Source of the DNA: Bacteriovoracales bacterium
GTDB taxonomy: Bacteria > Bdellovibrionota > Bacteriovoracia > Bacteriovoracales > Bacteriovoracaceae
Assembly: GCA_007117175.1 (NCBI GenBank)
Contig: SKGZ01000143.1
Coordinates: 1 to 8,125 of the forward strand
DNA length: 8,125 nucleotides
Direction: 5' to 3'
Shown: positions 1 through 6,049 of the stretch, piece by piece
How positions within the stretch are numbered: the first letter of the stretch is position 1
How the letters are laid out: every line of letters starts with the position of its first letter
Program-made: the position numbers and the translations under genes
Notes under the pieces: model-generated
Seen by the model: only the letters and a program-made list of their open reading frames with translations
What the model was told of the DNA's origin: nothing
The model's database searches: none

Positions 1-1
1 A

Positions 2-892
2 ATCAAAGCAAAAATCTCCCACGGCCCTGGTAGCTGGCCAGCCCATTGGCTGACTCCACAACGTAAATCCCCGCTGCTTGATGATGATTGTCATCTTTGG
101 CCTTATGGTGGAGAAATTGACATTATGGAAGCCTGGGAGCATCACCCTAATCGCTATAGTACTGTCTACCATGGTGGAGTTTGCAAAGATCGACTCAAAA
201 TTCATCCTCAAGCTAATCACTATGCAGACTGGAAACTTTTCCCCCAACTATCTCAAACTCAACGCAATACTGCCTTCTATCAAACATTCAATGTCTATGC
301 TGTTGAGTGGGATCGTGAAAAAATTAGCTATTATTTTAATGAACATAAAGTCTTTGAACTCAAGCATGGGCAATTAGTCGATGCTTTTCATCATGAAGGC
401 GCCAAAAGAGGAGAGCCCGCCGGACAAGCACGGTTCGAAGTCCCTAGCGAGGCGTTTTTTATTAGAATAAACAATACAATTAGTAACTGGGGTTCTCGCA
501 GTGCATGGAGAGATCTAGCACCAGGTCAAAGTGCAGGACCAGACCTAGATCATATTATAGACTACGTTAAAGTCTATGAAAAATGCACTATTGATGATGA
601 TCCCGACGACTGTTATCACCCCGGTCAAAATGATGGAAAAGATTCTACTCTGATAGCAATTCCACACAAAGAGCCTATTCGCAAGTCTGGTTCAGATGGA
701 GAAGATGGTGAAGCGGGGAATAGAAACAGAAGAGTTAAAAATGACTCAATCGACTTAATCGACTTAAACTCTGACGATCATGCAAAAGGAGAAATTGAAT
801 TTGAAAGAAAACAACCTATTATCCCTCATGACCCTACTCAAGAAAAAAGAGAAAAAGATGAAGAATTACAAGAAAATATTGAGTTCTCATAG
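2..892 (+). CDS. Family 16 glycoside hydrolase (beta-glucanase/laminarinase type), 5' end outside the window
   Basis: The open frame enters from the left edge (first full codon at 2), so the signal peptide and the N-terminal half of the jelly roll are missing; 296 residues are visible. Residues 10-17 (GSWPAHWL) match the strand ahead of the GH16 active site, and residues 36-43 read GGEIDIME, the E-x-D-x-x-E catalytic signature with E38 as nucleophile, D40 as helper and E43 as acid/base. The domain closes near residue 195 with DHIIDYVKVYEKC, the usual last GH16 strand. Family members hydrolyse or transglycosylate beta-1,3 or mixed-linked glucans and related polysaccharides outside the cytoplasm; the exact substrate cannot be read here. 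A tail of about 100 residues follows, rich in D, E, K and N, probably disordered, with no recognisable carbohydrate-binding module or sorting signal. The next gene overlaps its 3' end by 35 bp. The family call is firm. Confidence 0.93.
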   Translation: MKAKISHGPGSWPAHWLTPQRKSPLLDDDCHLWPYGGEIDIMEAWEHHPNRYSTVYHGGVCKDRLKIHPQANHYADWKLFPQLSQTQRNTAFYQTFNVYAVEWDREKISYYFNEHKVFELKHGQLVDAFHHEGAKRGEPAGQARFEVPSEAFFIRINNTISNWGSRSAWRDLAPGQSAGPDLDHIIDYVKVYEKCTIDDDPDDCYHPGQNDGKDSTLIAIPHKEPIRKSGSDGEDGEAGNRNRRVKNDSIDLIDLNSDDHAKGEIEFERKQPIIPHDPTQEKREKDEELQENIEFS

Positions 893-1457
893 ACCATTTC
901 AATTCTTGCTATTTCTTACCACTTTTTTAATGATCGCCTCGGCCTGCTCTCAATCACCAGAGGCAAAGCTCAGACAAGAGATCAGTTACCAATGCGCCCA
1001 ACAGCCGGTGAACTGGTACATGCTGGAAAGACAGGCCTTACAGTTCAAAAGCCACAGTAAAAATAAGCTCTACCGTTTTGGCGAGAAAGATCAAGAATTC
1101 AGAGAACAAATGGAAAAACATATTGAGACATTTGTAGAAAGTGGCGATGACTTAGATCCCAAGCAAACACTAAAGTTTGTCAGTAAGTATCTTCCCAATT
1201 ATGTCAAAACCTGTACCGCATTTTATGAACACTTTGTGAAGGACTGCTCTCAATTTGAGATGGGTGGTTCTATGTTTCAACAATGTGCTGCTGAGTACGA
1301 TCAAGTATACGATGAAATGGTGGCCATCTATTTTGGACAAGCTGCTGTGGGTAGGGTGCCCTCATCAGTCAACAATCAAGCATTGGTTGACGTGGAACAA
1401 TTTGATTTAGAGAAAATGCAAAAGGAATATCGTAAAGCACTGATGATGGGGCAATAA
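858..1457 (+). CDS. Small predicted lipoprotein of unknown function
   Basis: I do not recognise the family. I chose the ATG at 858 because it gives a normal bacterial lipoprotein signal of 199 residues total: a basic n-region (MKNYKK), a hydrophobic stretch (residues 16-27) and a lipobox ending IASA-C with Cys30 as the lipidated residue. Earlier in-frame ATGs at 780 and 828 would add a very Lys-rich leader and are less likely. Residue +2 is Ser, which by the E. coli rule would favour the outer membrane. The mature part is mostly helical-looking and polar, with four further cysteines (QCAQ, KTCT, KDCS, QQCA) that could form two periplasmic disulfides. The start lies 35 bp inside the GH16 gene, in another frame, with only a weak purine-rich stretch ahead of it. 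Translation is therefore probably coupled to GH16, and the protein may share its extracellular glucan-related task. That link is inference. Confidence 0.8.
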   Translation: MKNYKKILSSHRPFQFLLFLTTFLMIASACSQSPEAKLRQEISYQCAQQPVNWYMLERQALQFKSHSKNKLYRFGEKDQEFREQMEKHIETFVESGDDLDPKQTLKFVSKYLPNYVKTCTAFYEHFVKDCSQFEMGGSMFQQCAAEYDQVYDEMVAIYFGQAAVGRVPSSVNNQALVDVEQFDLEKMQKEYRKALMMGQ

Positions 1458-1481
1458 GCATGAAAGTCGTAGAAAGCAATG

Positions 1482-1529
1482 AAAGGTACGCCATCCTTTT
1501 TCAATCGAGAAAAAGGATGGCGTACCTTT
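1482..1529. repeat. Perfect palindrome: 21-bp arms, 6-nt loop; founder copy of a dispersed repeat
   Basis: The left arm (1482-1502) and right arm (1509-1529) are exact reverse complements around the loop AATCGA; the core of the arm is GGTACGCCATCCTTTTT. It lies between two convergent genes (stops at 1457 and 1544-1542), where a hairpin could end transcription from both sides. Neither arm is followed by a U-run outside the stem, however, so a classical intrinsic terminator is not convincing. The same 17-bp core recurs at 3845-3892, which marks it as a dispersed element rather than a one-off terminator. With a RAYT transposase gene 600 bp away, a REP-like element is the likeliest reading. The RAYT link is inference from proximity. 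Confidence 0.85.
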
Positions 1530-1541
1530 GAATGTTAGTTC

Positions 1542-1946
1542 TTAATTAAGACCGCTAATTGCTTGAACGCGGGTCAACTGACCTAGACTATTCGCCTTAT
1601 ACCATCCATTGGAGCCGGCAAAGCGAACCGCCCCTGTTCGTTCATTCACTTTAGCAATTTTTCCCTTTCCTTTGACTTGAAAAAGACTACCTATACTACT
1701 CACACCATAAAGACTCACTTCATCAGAACTGCTGGTAAACTCAATGATTCTAGCCTTGGCATAAACCTTAACCTTTGAGCCTTCATCCTCTGTTAACCAT
1801 TTTCGCACAGCACTTATCTCTATAAATTCTGCACCCTGGCTTGTCCGATCCAAGTAAACTCGCTGCCCAGAGATTGATTGTGTAAGAACCTGTGCCTGCA
1901 CACCTGCAGCACACACTAATAAGGCCGATAAAATTAATTTCTTCAT
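1542..1946 (-). CDS. Small secreted protein of unknown function
   Basis: The protein has 134 residues and no family I recognise. The start at 1946 is set by a textbook Shine-Dalgarno (AAGGAG at 1953-1958, 6 nt ahead) and by a clean Sec signal peptide: MKK, a hydrophobic core (ILSALLVCAAG) and an AxA-like site VQA-Q after residue 18. The open frame continues upstream to 2282, but that extension runs through the divergent promoter region and into the RAYT gene, so I rejected it. The mature part, about 116 residues, alternates short hydrophobic and polar stretches (VKVYAKARIIEF, SLFQVKGKGKIAKV, NGWYKANSLGQL), suggesting a small beta-rich domain, perhaps SH3-like, with no cysteine. It is probably periplasmic or released. 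It is transcribed toward the 1482-1529 palindrome and seems monocistronic. Confidence 0.8.
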   Translation of the reverse strand: MKKLILSALLVCAAGVQAQVLTQSISGQRVYLDRTSQGAEFIEISAVRKWLTEDEGSKVKVYAKARIIEFTSSSDEVSLYGVSSIGSLFQVKGKGKIAKVNERTGAVRFAGSNGWYKANSLGQLTRVQAISGLN

Positions 1947-1952
1947 TTTCTT

Positions 1953-1958
1953 CTCCTT
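1953..1958 (-). promoter_or_regulatory. Ribosome binding site fixing the start of the small secreted protein
   Basis: AAGGAG on the - strand with a 6-nt spacer to the ATG at 1946. It decides between this start and much longer readings of the same frame. Confidence 0.75.
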
Positions 1959-1984
1959 TTTATCGCTTTTGATCGCTATATTGT

Positions 1985-1999
1985 GCAGTGTAGCACTGC
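1985..1999. promoter_or_regulatory. Dyad GCAGTG-TAG-CACTGC upstream of the secreted-protein gene
   Basis: Exact 6-bp arms around a 3-bp spacer, 39 bp upstream of the start at 1946. AT-rich sequence reading CAATATAG on the - strand lies just downstream of it and could hold a -10 element, so the dyad would fall close to a -35 region and could be an operator. I cannot identify a convincing -35 box or name a regulator. Confidence 0.3.
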
Positions 2000-2046
2000 T
2001 TGCTATGGCGCTCCAGCCCCCTTGTAAAAATGACATGGTTTTGGTG

Positions 2047-2064
2047 TTTTTCAGTTCTGAAAAA
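2047..2064. promoter_or_regulatory. Dyad TTTTTCAG-TT-CTGAAAAA upstream of the RAYT gene
   Basis: Perfect 8-bp arms with a 2-bp spacer, 60 bp ahead of the RAYT start. It could be a regulator-binding site or part of a hairpin recognised by the transposase itself. The sequence does not decide which. Confidence 0.35.
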
Positions 2065-2101
2065 TGATTTAATGGAACCCAAAAAATACAGACGAAATGC
2101 C

Positions 2102-2115
2102 AATAAGCCCTTATT
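2102..2115. promoter_or_regulatory. Dyad AATAAG-CC-CTTATT directly before the RAYT ribosome binding site
   Basis: Exact 6-bp arms around CC, ending one base ahead of the AAAGG (2116-2120) that serves as the likely Shine-Dalgarno for the ATG at 2124. The 2-nt loop makes an RNA hairpin tight, so a DNA operator is as likely as a translational control. Confidence 0.3.
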
Positions 2116-2123
2116 AAAGGCTC

Positions 2124-2789
2124 ATGCCAAGAAAAAAACTCATTAGACAAAATCAATTCCCCTACCACGTTTGCAGTCGCAGCAATAATAGGGACTGGTA
2201 CTCCATTCCCATGAATCAGGTTTGGAAAATCGCCCTTGAATCCCTGTGCTACGCCCACAAACGCTTTACTGTTGATGTGCATGCCTTTGTGCTAATGAAT
2301 AATCACTATCACCTCATGCTCACCACTCCCAACAGCAATATTGATCAGTTCATGCAGGCCTTTAATAAAAGCTTTAGTGAAAAATTAAAAAAAGAATCTG
2401 GACGGATCAACCGTATGTTTGGCGGGCCCTATCGATGGTCAATGGTGCAAAATGAAAACTACCTGCAAAATCTATTGCGCTATCTTTATCAAAACCCACT
2501 GCGCGCAGGAATTGCCATTCGCTGCGAGCTCTACCCCTATAGCACCCTTCATTACCTTGCTAAAAATAAGTCTTTTCCGGTGCCTCTTGCCCCTATCGGA
2601 CCAGAAATCAGCAGAGAAGTTCTCGATTGGTATAACCTCCAACCTGGATTAAAAGAGGATGAAAAAATTCGCAAAGGCTTACGAAGAACAATTTTTCTCA
2701 ATCAAAATCAAAAGAATCCAGAATCTGCAAAGCCCTGTGATAATTCTCCTCACTCACCATTAAGGCCACTGGGGAAACAAACTCCATAA
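2124..2789 (+). CDS. REP-associated tyrosine transposase (RAYT), HUH/Y1 (IS200-like) family
   Basis: The protein has 221 residues. The HUH metal-binding motif is visible as H61-Y-H63 in MNNHYHLML, and the catalytic tyrosine as Y120 in RYLYQNPLRAG, which matches the family's Y-x-x-x-N-P-x-R-A-G block. The N-terminal IRQNQFPYHVCSRSNNR is the usual first strand (the family pattern ends in T/S-R-G/S-x-N). Proteins of this group nick and join single-stranded DNA and are thought to mobilise or maintain REP palindromes; they are normally single-copy and lack flanking IS ends. No IS200-type left and right ends are obvious here, but a perfect palindrome lies 600 bp upstream. The start has AAAGG 3 nt ahead. 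The last 30 residues are encoded in the 92 bp that overlap the convergent DUF2007-like gene and look non-conserved (polar, Pro-rich), so the native C-terminus may end earlier, near residue 190. Confidence 0.9.
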   Translation: MPRKKLIRQNQFPYHVCSRSNNRDWYSIPMNQVWKIALESLCYAHKRFTVDVHAFVLMNNHYHLMLTTPNSNIDQFMQAFNKSFSEKLKKESGRINRMFGGPYRWSMVQNENYLQNLLRYLYQNPLRAGIAIRCELYPYSTLHYLAKNKSFPVPLAPIGPEISREVLDWYNLQPGLKEDEKIRKGLRRTIFLNQNQKNPESAKPCDNSPHSPLRPLGKQTP

Positions 2790-2910
2790 AAGGCATCGCC
2801 CCGCCAGCATCAGCCATTTGAATTGATGAATGAACGCCCTGAGATTCTAAAACAGATTTTGCCATTTCTGCTAGCTGGCGATTGGCAAACTCTTTCACAA
2901 GTACCATCAT
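2698..2910 (-). CDS. DUF2007-like small protein (putative signal-transducing domain)
   Basis: The 70 residues are all domain. The pattern V-K-E-F-A-N-R-Q-L-A-E-M-A-K-S-V-L-E-S-Q-G (residues 5-25), a Gly-Gly turn near 36, and a final V-S-E-E-N-Y-H-R-A-L-Q-I-L matches the short ferredoxin-like DUF2007 fold. In that family the chain starts with 'factors spanning different residues, selecting the shorter or longer chain' type wording such as FxNxxEAELAKxxLExxGI and ends with V-x-x-x-D-xx-xA-xxIL. Its biochemical role is not established; it occurs alone or fused to membrane and zinc-ribbon segments. It has no signal peptide and no membrane segment, so it is cytoplasmic. The gene begins 11 bp after the Wzz-like gene with only a weak ribosome site, suggesting co-transcription and possibly coupled translation. 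Two ATGs in tandem (2910 and 2907) are equally possible starts. Its 3' end overlaps the RAYT gene tail to tail. Confidence 0.7.
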   Translation of the reverse strand: MMVLVKEFANRQLAEMAKSVLESQGVHSSIQMADAGGAMPFMEFVSPVALMVSEENYHRALQILDSFDFD

Positions 2911-2921
2911 TAACTGCTTGG

Positions 2922-3827
2922 CTATAAGACTTTACGAAAAAGTACGATCATCACCCCGAGAAAACCTCCCAATAGAGTGAAAAGTACTAATGCTATTTTA
3001 AGATTTAGTTTTTTATCCTCTAATTGGATCTTGCCTTCATCCTCAACCACTAATGTTTGCTCTAAGAATTGGCTAAAAGAGCTAGCGTCGGTAAAAACAT
3101 CTAGCTTGGTTTGTTGCAGTTGCTGTAAGCTTACCTGTAACTCAAAATACTCTGAAGGCACTTGAAACTGAAAACTTGTTTTTTTCTTGGCCTGTTCCGC
3201 TAAAACTTGATCATAGATCTTAATTTTATCTTGCGTTTGCTGTAATTGCGAGATCCGCTGCTCTTGCAAGTGTTCCAAGTATCTCTCCCACAAAAGAACT
3301 CTTAAACCGCTTAGAACTTCTAGCACATGCTGCTTCAACTCCCTTGCTCCAACCCGCTCACTTTTCATGCGCTCAATATCAATTGGCCCTAATTGTAGTT
3401 CATGACCCAAAACTTTCTTGCCTCTGCGATCTTTGAGCAGATCAACACTCACTTCTCCCCAGGAGCTCAGCTGACCGTTTGTCAATGATTGCAGCATATG
3501 AAGAAGTTCGCTTTCTAAACTCAATTTCGAGTTTTGCTTAATTAGTCTCGCCTGATTTTCAACCGTCTCTGCCAAATTGTTTTCCATTATCGTCGGAGCA
3601 TAGATCTCCAGCGGTGCCTTCAGCAAAAGCTCACGCGGCTTTAACTGCAAATACCCCATCCCCACTGCCAGTGTCAGCACAACACACAAAGCAATGAGCC
3701 ACTTACCGGTCCACAGACTCTGCAGCAACTCCCGCAAATCAATCTCATCGTCATCCTCATCGCTAATAATGCGAACCTCTATGGGCTGCTTTTTCAACAG
3801 CTCCTGCTCATCGTCTTTTCCACTCAT
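2922..3827 (-). CDS. Wzz-type chain-length determinant / polysaccharide co-polymerase-like membrane protein
   Basis: The 301 residues have the classic layout: an acidic cytoplasmic N-terminus ending in DEIDLRELLQSLWTGKW (residues 27-43, the hallmark of the Wzz N-terminal domain), a first membrane helix (43-60), a large extracytoplasmic part, a heptad-like Gln/Leu-rich coiled-coil segment (about 182-245), and a second membrane helix (277-297) with GGFLGVMIVLFR, the usual C-terminal Wzz ending. Such proteins form inner-membrane oligomers that set the chain length of O-antigen or other Wzy-made polysaccharides. The proline-rich motif normally found just ahead of the second helix is absent (KIQLEDKKLNLKIAL holds no Pro), so this is a divergent member. 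The start has a strong AAGGA 8 nt upstream. No glycosyltransferase or Wzy gene is visible beside it. It may continue the transcript of the hybrid kinase across the 104-bp gap. Confidence 0.82.
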   Translation of the reverse strand: MSGKDDEQELLKKQPIEVRIISDEDDDEIDLRELLQSLWTGKWLIALCVVLTLAVGMGYLQLKPRELLLKAPLEIYAPTIMENNLAETVENQARLIKQNSKLSLESELLHMLQSLTNGQLSSWGEVSVDLLKDRRGKKVLGHELQLGPIDIERMKSERVGARELKQHVLEVLSGLRVLLWERYLEHLQEQRISQLQQTQDKIKIYDQVLAEQAKKKTSFQFQVPSEYFELQVSLQQLQQTKLDVFTDASSFSQFLEQTLVVEDEGKIQLEDKKLNLKIALVLFTLLGGFLGVMIVLFRKVL

Positions 3828-3844
3828 AATTCAATTCCTTTTTT

Positions 3845-3892
3845 AAAAGGTACGCCATCCTTTTTAAATTGAAAAGGTACGCCATTCTTTCT
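3845..3892. repeat. Two direct units of the dispersed GGTACGCCATCC repeat
   Basis: The unit at 3845-3865 carries the same 20-base AAAGGTACGCC...TTTTT core as the left arm of the palindrome at 1482-1502. A second unit at 3872-3892 has two changes (GCCATTC for GCCATCC, and CTTTCT at the end). Both point the same way, 27 bp apart, so they cannot form the full hairpin seen at 1482. They lie between the hybrid kinase stop and the ribosome site of the Wzz-like gene. In the transcribed strand they would place two copies of AATGGCGTACC or GATGGCGTACC in the Wzz leader. Confidence 0.85.
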
Positions 3893-3913
3893 TGGCTTAC
3901 TTTTGGCTTACTT
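3892..3913. repeat. Exact 11-bp tandem duplication (TTGGCTTACTT x2)
   Basis: The two units 3892-3902 and 3903-3913 are identical and adjoin the second GGTACGCC unit. They lie just past the stop codon of the hybrid kinase. This may be a small slippage or insertion scar; no function is visible. Confidence 0.8.
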
Positions 3914-3931
3914 ATAACTGACTTTGCTCGC

Positions 3932-6049
3932 TTAACTGAGTGGAAAGGATTTATCTTGCTGCCCCACAATCCAGGCCGGAAGCTGCTCAAACTTATGGCC
4001 AGAGGCCAAAATCAATTGCCGAAAACCTCGAAGATAAATTCGCTTAGCCTCACGCTCTCCGCGCCGTCCGTTTTGAAGCATGGAGTCAATGTAAATAGTC
4101 GTTTTCCGATCAACCCTCTCTGCATCTTGCAAAAAACTATCAATGCAATAATAACTCTTCAAATTCACGCCATCCAACTGGGCTGCCATCTGCCAAGTTT
4201 GATGAACCAGTGGATCGTCATCAATTAACACAATATCCTTACCTTGGGCTACAGCCTCACACTGGCCTTGCGACAACTCAATGGGAATACAATCTGCAGA
4301 ATCCTTAGGAATAATCTTAACTCCCATGGCCTCGGCCCTTTGCTGAATCGCTGGATCATCATAATGACTAGTCACTAATGTTGAATTTTGCTTGATTGAG
4401 TACTTATCGATTAAATCAAGACCATTGCTCTGAGAACCAAGTAACTCTAGGTCGAATAAGTAAGCATAATCACCAACATTGTTCTCATCCTTTGCGTTTT
4501 GCATCCACTTTTCAAACTCATCGGCTAATTGAAAGTGAAAAATCTGCAATCCCGTTCCGTCCAAAATCTCATCCCATAAGGAATGAATCGATTCATCATC
4601 ATCGACAATACAGACCTTACTTTTCTCAATCACCAGCGATGTTTGAAACCACTTAGGCGCAGTTGTAATCGGTAAAGTTAAAGTGACTACAGTGCCTACA
4701 TTCTGCTCACTCATAAGTCGCAGCGATCCCCCTAGACTCTCAATACACTCTTTGGCCGAACTTAAGCCAATCCCTGAGCCGCTTTCTTTGCCAATGCTCA
4801 CCCCTCTTTCAACAACTTTTTGAGTGGCATCCTTGCTAATACCCTTACCATTATCGCGAATTTCAATCATGCAACTCGCTCCAAGCGTAGAGACTTTAAG
4901 ATGAATAGAAAGCTTACGTCCTTCTATGCACGCCTCTGCACAATTATTAATTAAATTTGAAATCGCCCGGTAGAAATTTGCCTTGTTTAAATTAACAAAT
5001 GTTCCATATGGTGCATTGTTTTCAAGTTTAATTTCAATATTATTTTTAGTTTTGAATTCTAATCTTTTTTCGGCAATAATTCTCTTAATCAATGGATCGA
5101 TGATTTCGGCTTTTTTGTTGGTTGTATTTGCCGGCGTCTTAATCTTACCAGCATGACTTATAGAATTATTATTCATTTCAGCCGATGGCGAATTCAAGGT
5201 GTTTAAAATATCATTAATCCTCTCCAAAGATTGATTGGCCAGCAATCTCTCGTTTTCCGCAAGTTTGCTTCTAGTGTTTTTAATCAAGTACTCAAGTGAT
5301 GTCAGTGGGCTTTTGATGTCGTGGACGACCTGTTTTGCAATCGAATCCTTGGCTAACGCCCTTTCAAACTTTATTCTCTCCTGATCAGCTTCCTTATTTT
5401 TTTGAAAGCTTAATAATATTCTATTTTGTATCTCCTGATATTCTTGGGTTTGAATGGTTGCATCGAATTTTCCATTCCTGATTACACTGATAATTTTTTC
5501 TAGATCACCCTTTAGATCTCTGAGCCAGAAAATAAAGACAAAAATGACATTTAATAAGAATGTCACCAATATAGCCGATAAAATCAACCCAACATCTTTC
5601 GAGGTCACAATTGATGAATTCATAGACTTTGTCAGCTTTAAAAAACCTAGTGTTCGATCATTCATTTTCACAGGAACAAATGAAAATGCTTGGCCGACTC
5701 CCTTATTACTGCAAATATTCGCGCCACTAATAACCAGACTGCAATCCATATCCATTTTTTTTATTAACTTATCGATGCTATCTCCATCAATAAATTGAAC
5801 ATTATCAACCTTATTTAACTCAAGTAATTCATAGGCAATCAGGTTTCTTGCCATCTCATTACCAATCGCATGCTGCAAGGCAACTCCCTCAAGCACTTTC
5901 TTATCTATACTGGTTAGATTTTTGACCGTGGAATCAGGTAGACCTCCATCACTTAGCTTAATGACATAAAACCCAAAGCAAACTAAAACGAAAACCTGCA
6001 GCAACAAACTTAAAAAAAGGAATTTAAGTATCCGCCCTTTCAATGTCAC
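3932..6049 (-). CDS. Hybrid sensor histidine kinase with two C-terminal receiver domains
   Basis: The 705 residues run: membrane helix 1 (about 9-30), an extracytoplasmic sensor segment (31-151), membrane helix 2 (about 153-176), a charged linker, and a DHp hairpin with the H-box VVHDIKSPLTSL (phosphoacceptor H243). A long polar Asn/Ser-rich linker (287-315) follows, then a complete CA/ATPase domain: N-box NLINNCAEA (365-373), G1 DNGKGIS (399-405), G2 GKESGSGIGLSSA (420-432). Receiver 1 (about 476-590) shows the acidic pocket DDD 483-485, phosphoacceptor D533, T560 and K582. Receiver 2 (605-705) shows DDD 610-612, D655, S683 and K700. The receivers resemble each other (DDDxxxHxxW at both starts), suggesting duplication. 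Receiver 2 stops five residues after its Lys, without the usual last helix. The start is GTG, overlapping the stop of the binding-protein gene (GTGA). There is no DNA-binding output domain, so the partner is elsewhere. Confidence 0.93.
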   Translation of the reverse strand: MTLKGRILKFLFLSLLLQVFVLVCFGFYVIKLSDGGLPDSTVKNLTSIDKKVLEGVALQHAIGNEMARNLIAYELLELNKVDNVQFIDGDSIDKLIKKMDMDCSLVISGANICSNKGVGQAFSFVPVKMNDRTLGFLKLTKSMNSSIVTSKDVGLILSAILVTFLLNVIFVFIFWLRDLKGDLEKIISVIRNGKFDATIQTQEYQEIQNRILLSFQKNKEADQERIKFERALAKDSIAKQVVHDIKSPLTSLEYLIKNTRSKLAENERLLANQSLERINDILNTLNSPSAEMNNNSISHAGKIKTPANTTNKKAEIIDPLIKRIIAEKRLEFKTKNNIEIKLENNAPYGTFVNLNKANFYRAISNLINNCAEACIEGRKLSIHLKVSTLGASCMIEIRDNGKGISKDATQKVVERGVSIGKESGSGIGLSSAKECIESLGGSLRLMSEQNVGTVVTLTLPITTAPKWFQTSLVIEKSKVCIVDDDESIHSLWDEILDGTGLQIFHFQLADEFEKWMQNAKDENNVGDYAYLFDLELLGSQSNGLDLIDKYSIKQNSTLVTSHYDDPAIQQRAEAMGVKIIPKDSADCIPIELSQGQCEAVAQGKDIVLIDDDPLVHQTWQMAAQLDGVNLKSYYCIDSFLQDAERVDRKTTIYIDSMLQNGRRGEREAKRIYLRGFRQLILASGHKFEQLPAWIVGQQDKSFPLS

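Noticed and set aside
748..765. 9-bp tandem AATCGACTT x2 in the GH16 tail
   Set aside because: It codes IDLIDL in frame within a low-complexity tail; ordinary slippage, no independent element.
1482..1529. Palindrome as a simple intrinsic terminator
   Set aside because: There is no U-tract beyond the stem on either strand, and its arm recurs elsewhere as direct units; a terminator side effect is still possible.
1947..2282. N-terminal extension of the small secreted-protein frame to an ATG at 2282
   Set aside because: It would run through the divergent intergenic region and into the RAYT gene, would bury a good signal peptide, and ignores the strong ribosome site at 1953-1958.
2124..2789. Complete IS200-type insertion sequence around the transposase
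   Set aside because: I see no subterminal end hairpins or a TnpB partner, and the sequence motifs fit the RAYT branch, which normally has no IS ends.
3845..3892. Direct GGTACGCC units as a CRISPR array
   Set aside because: Only two units, with a 6-bp gap, imperfect identity and no cas genes.
3808..3990. 60-codon frame between the kinase and Wzz as a separate gene
   Set aside because: Its N-terminal part is antisense-like shadow of the kinase 3' end and the rest is repeat sequence; only the short leader part is kept, as a speculative finding.
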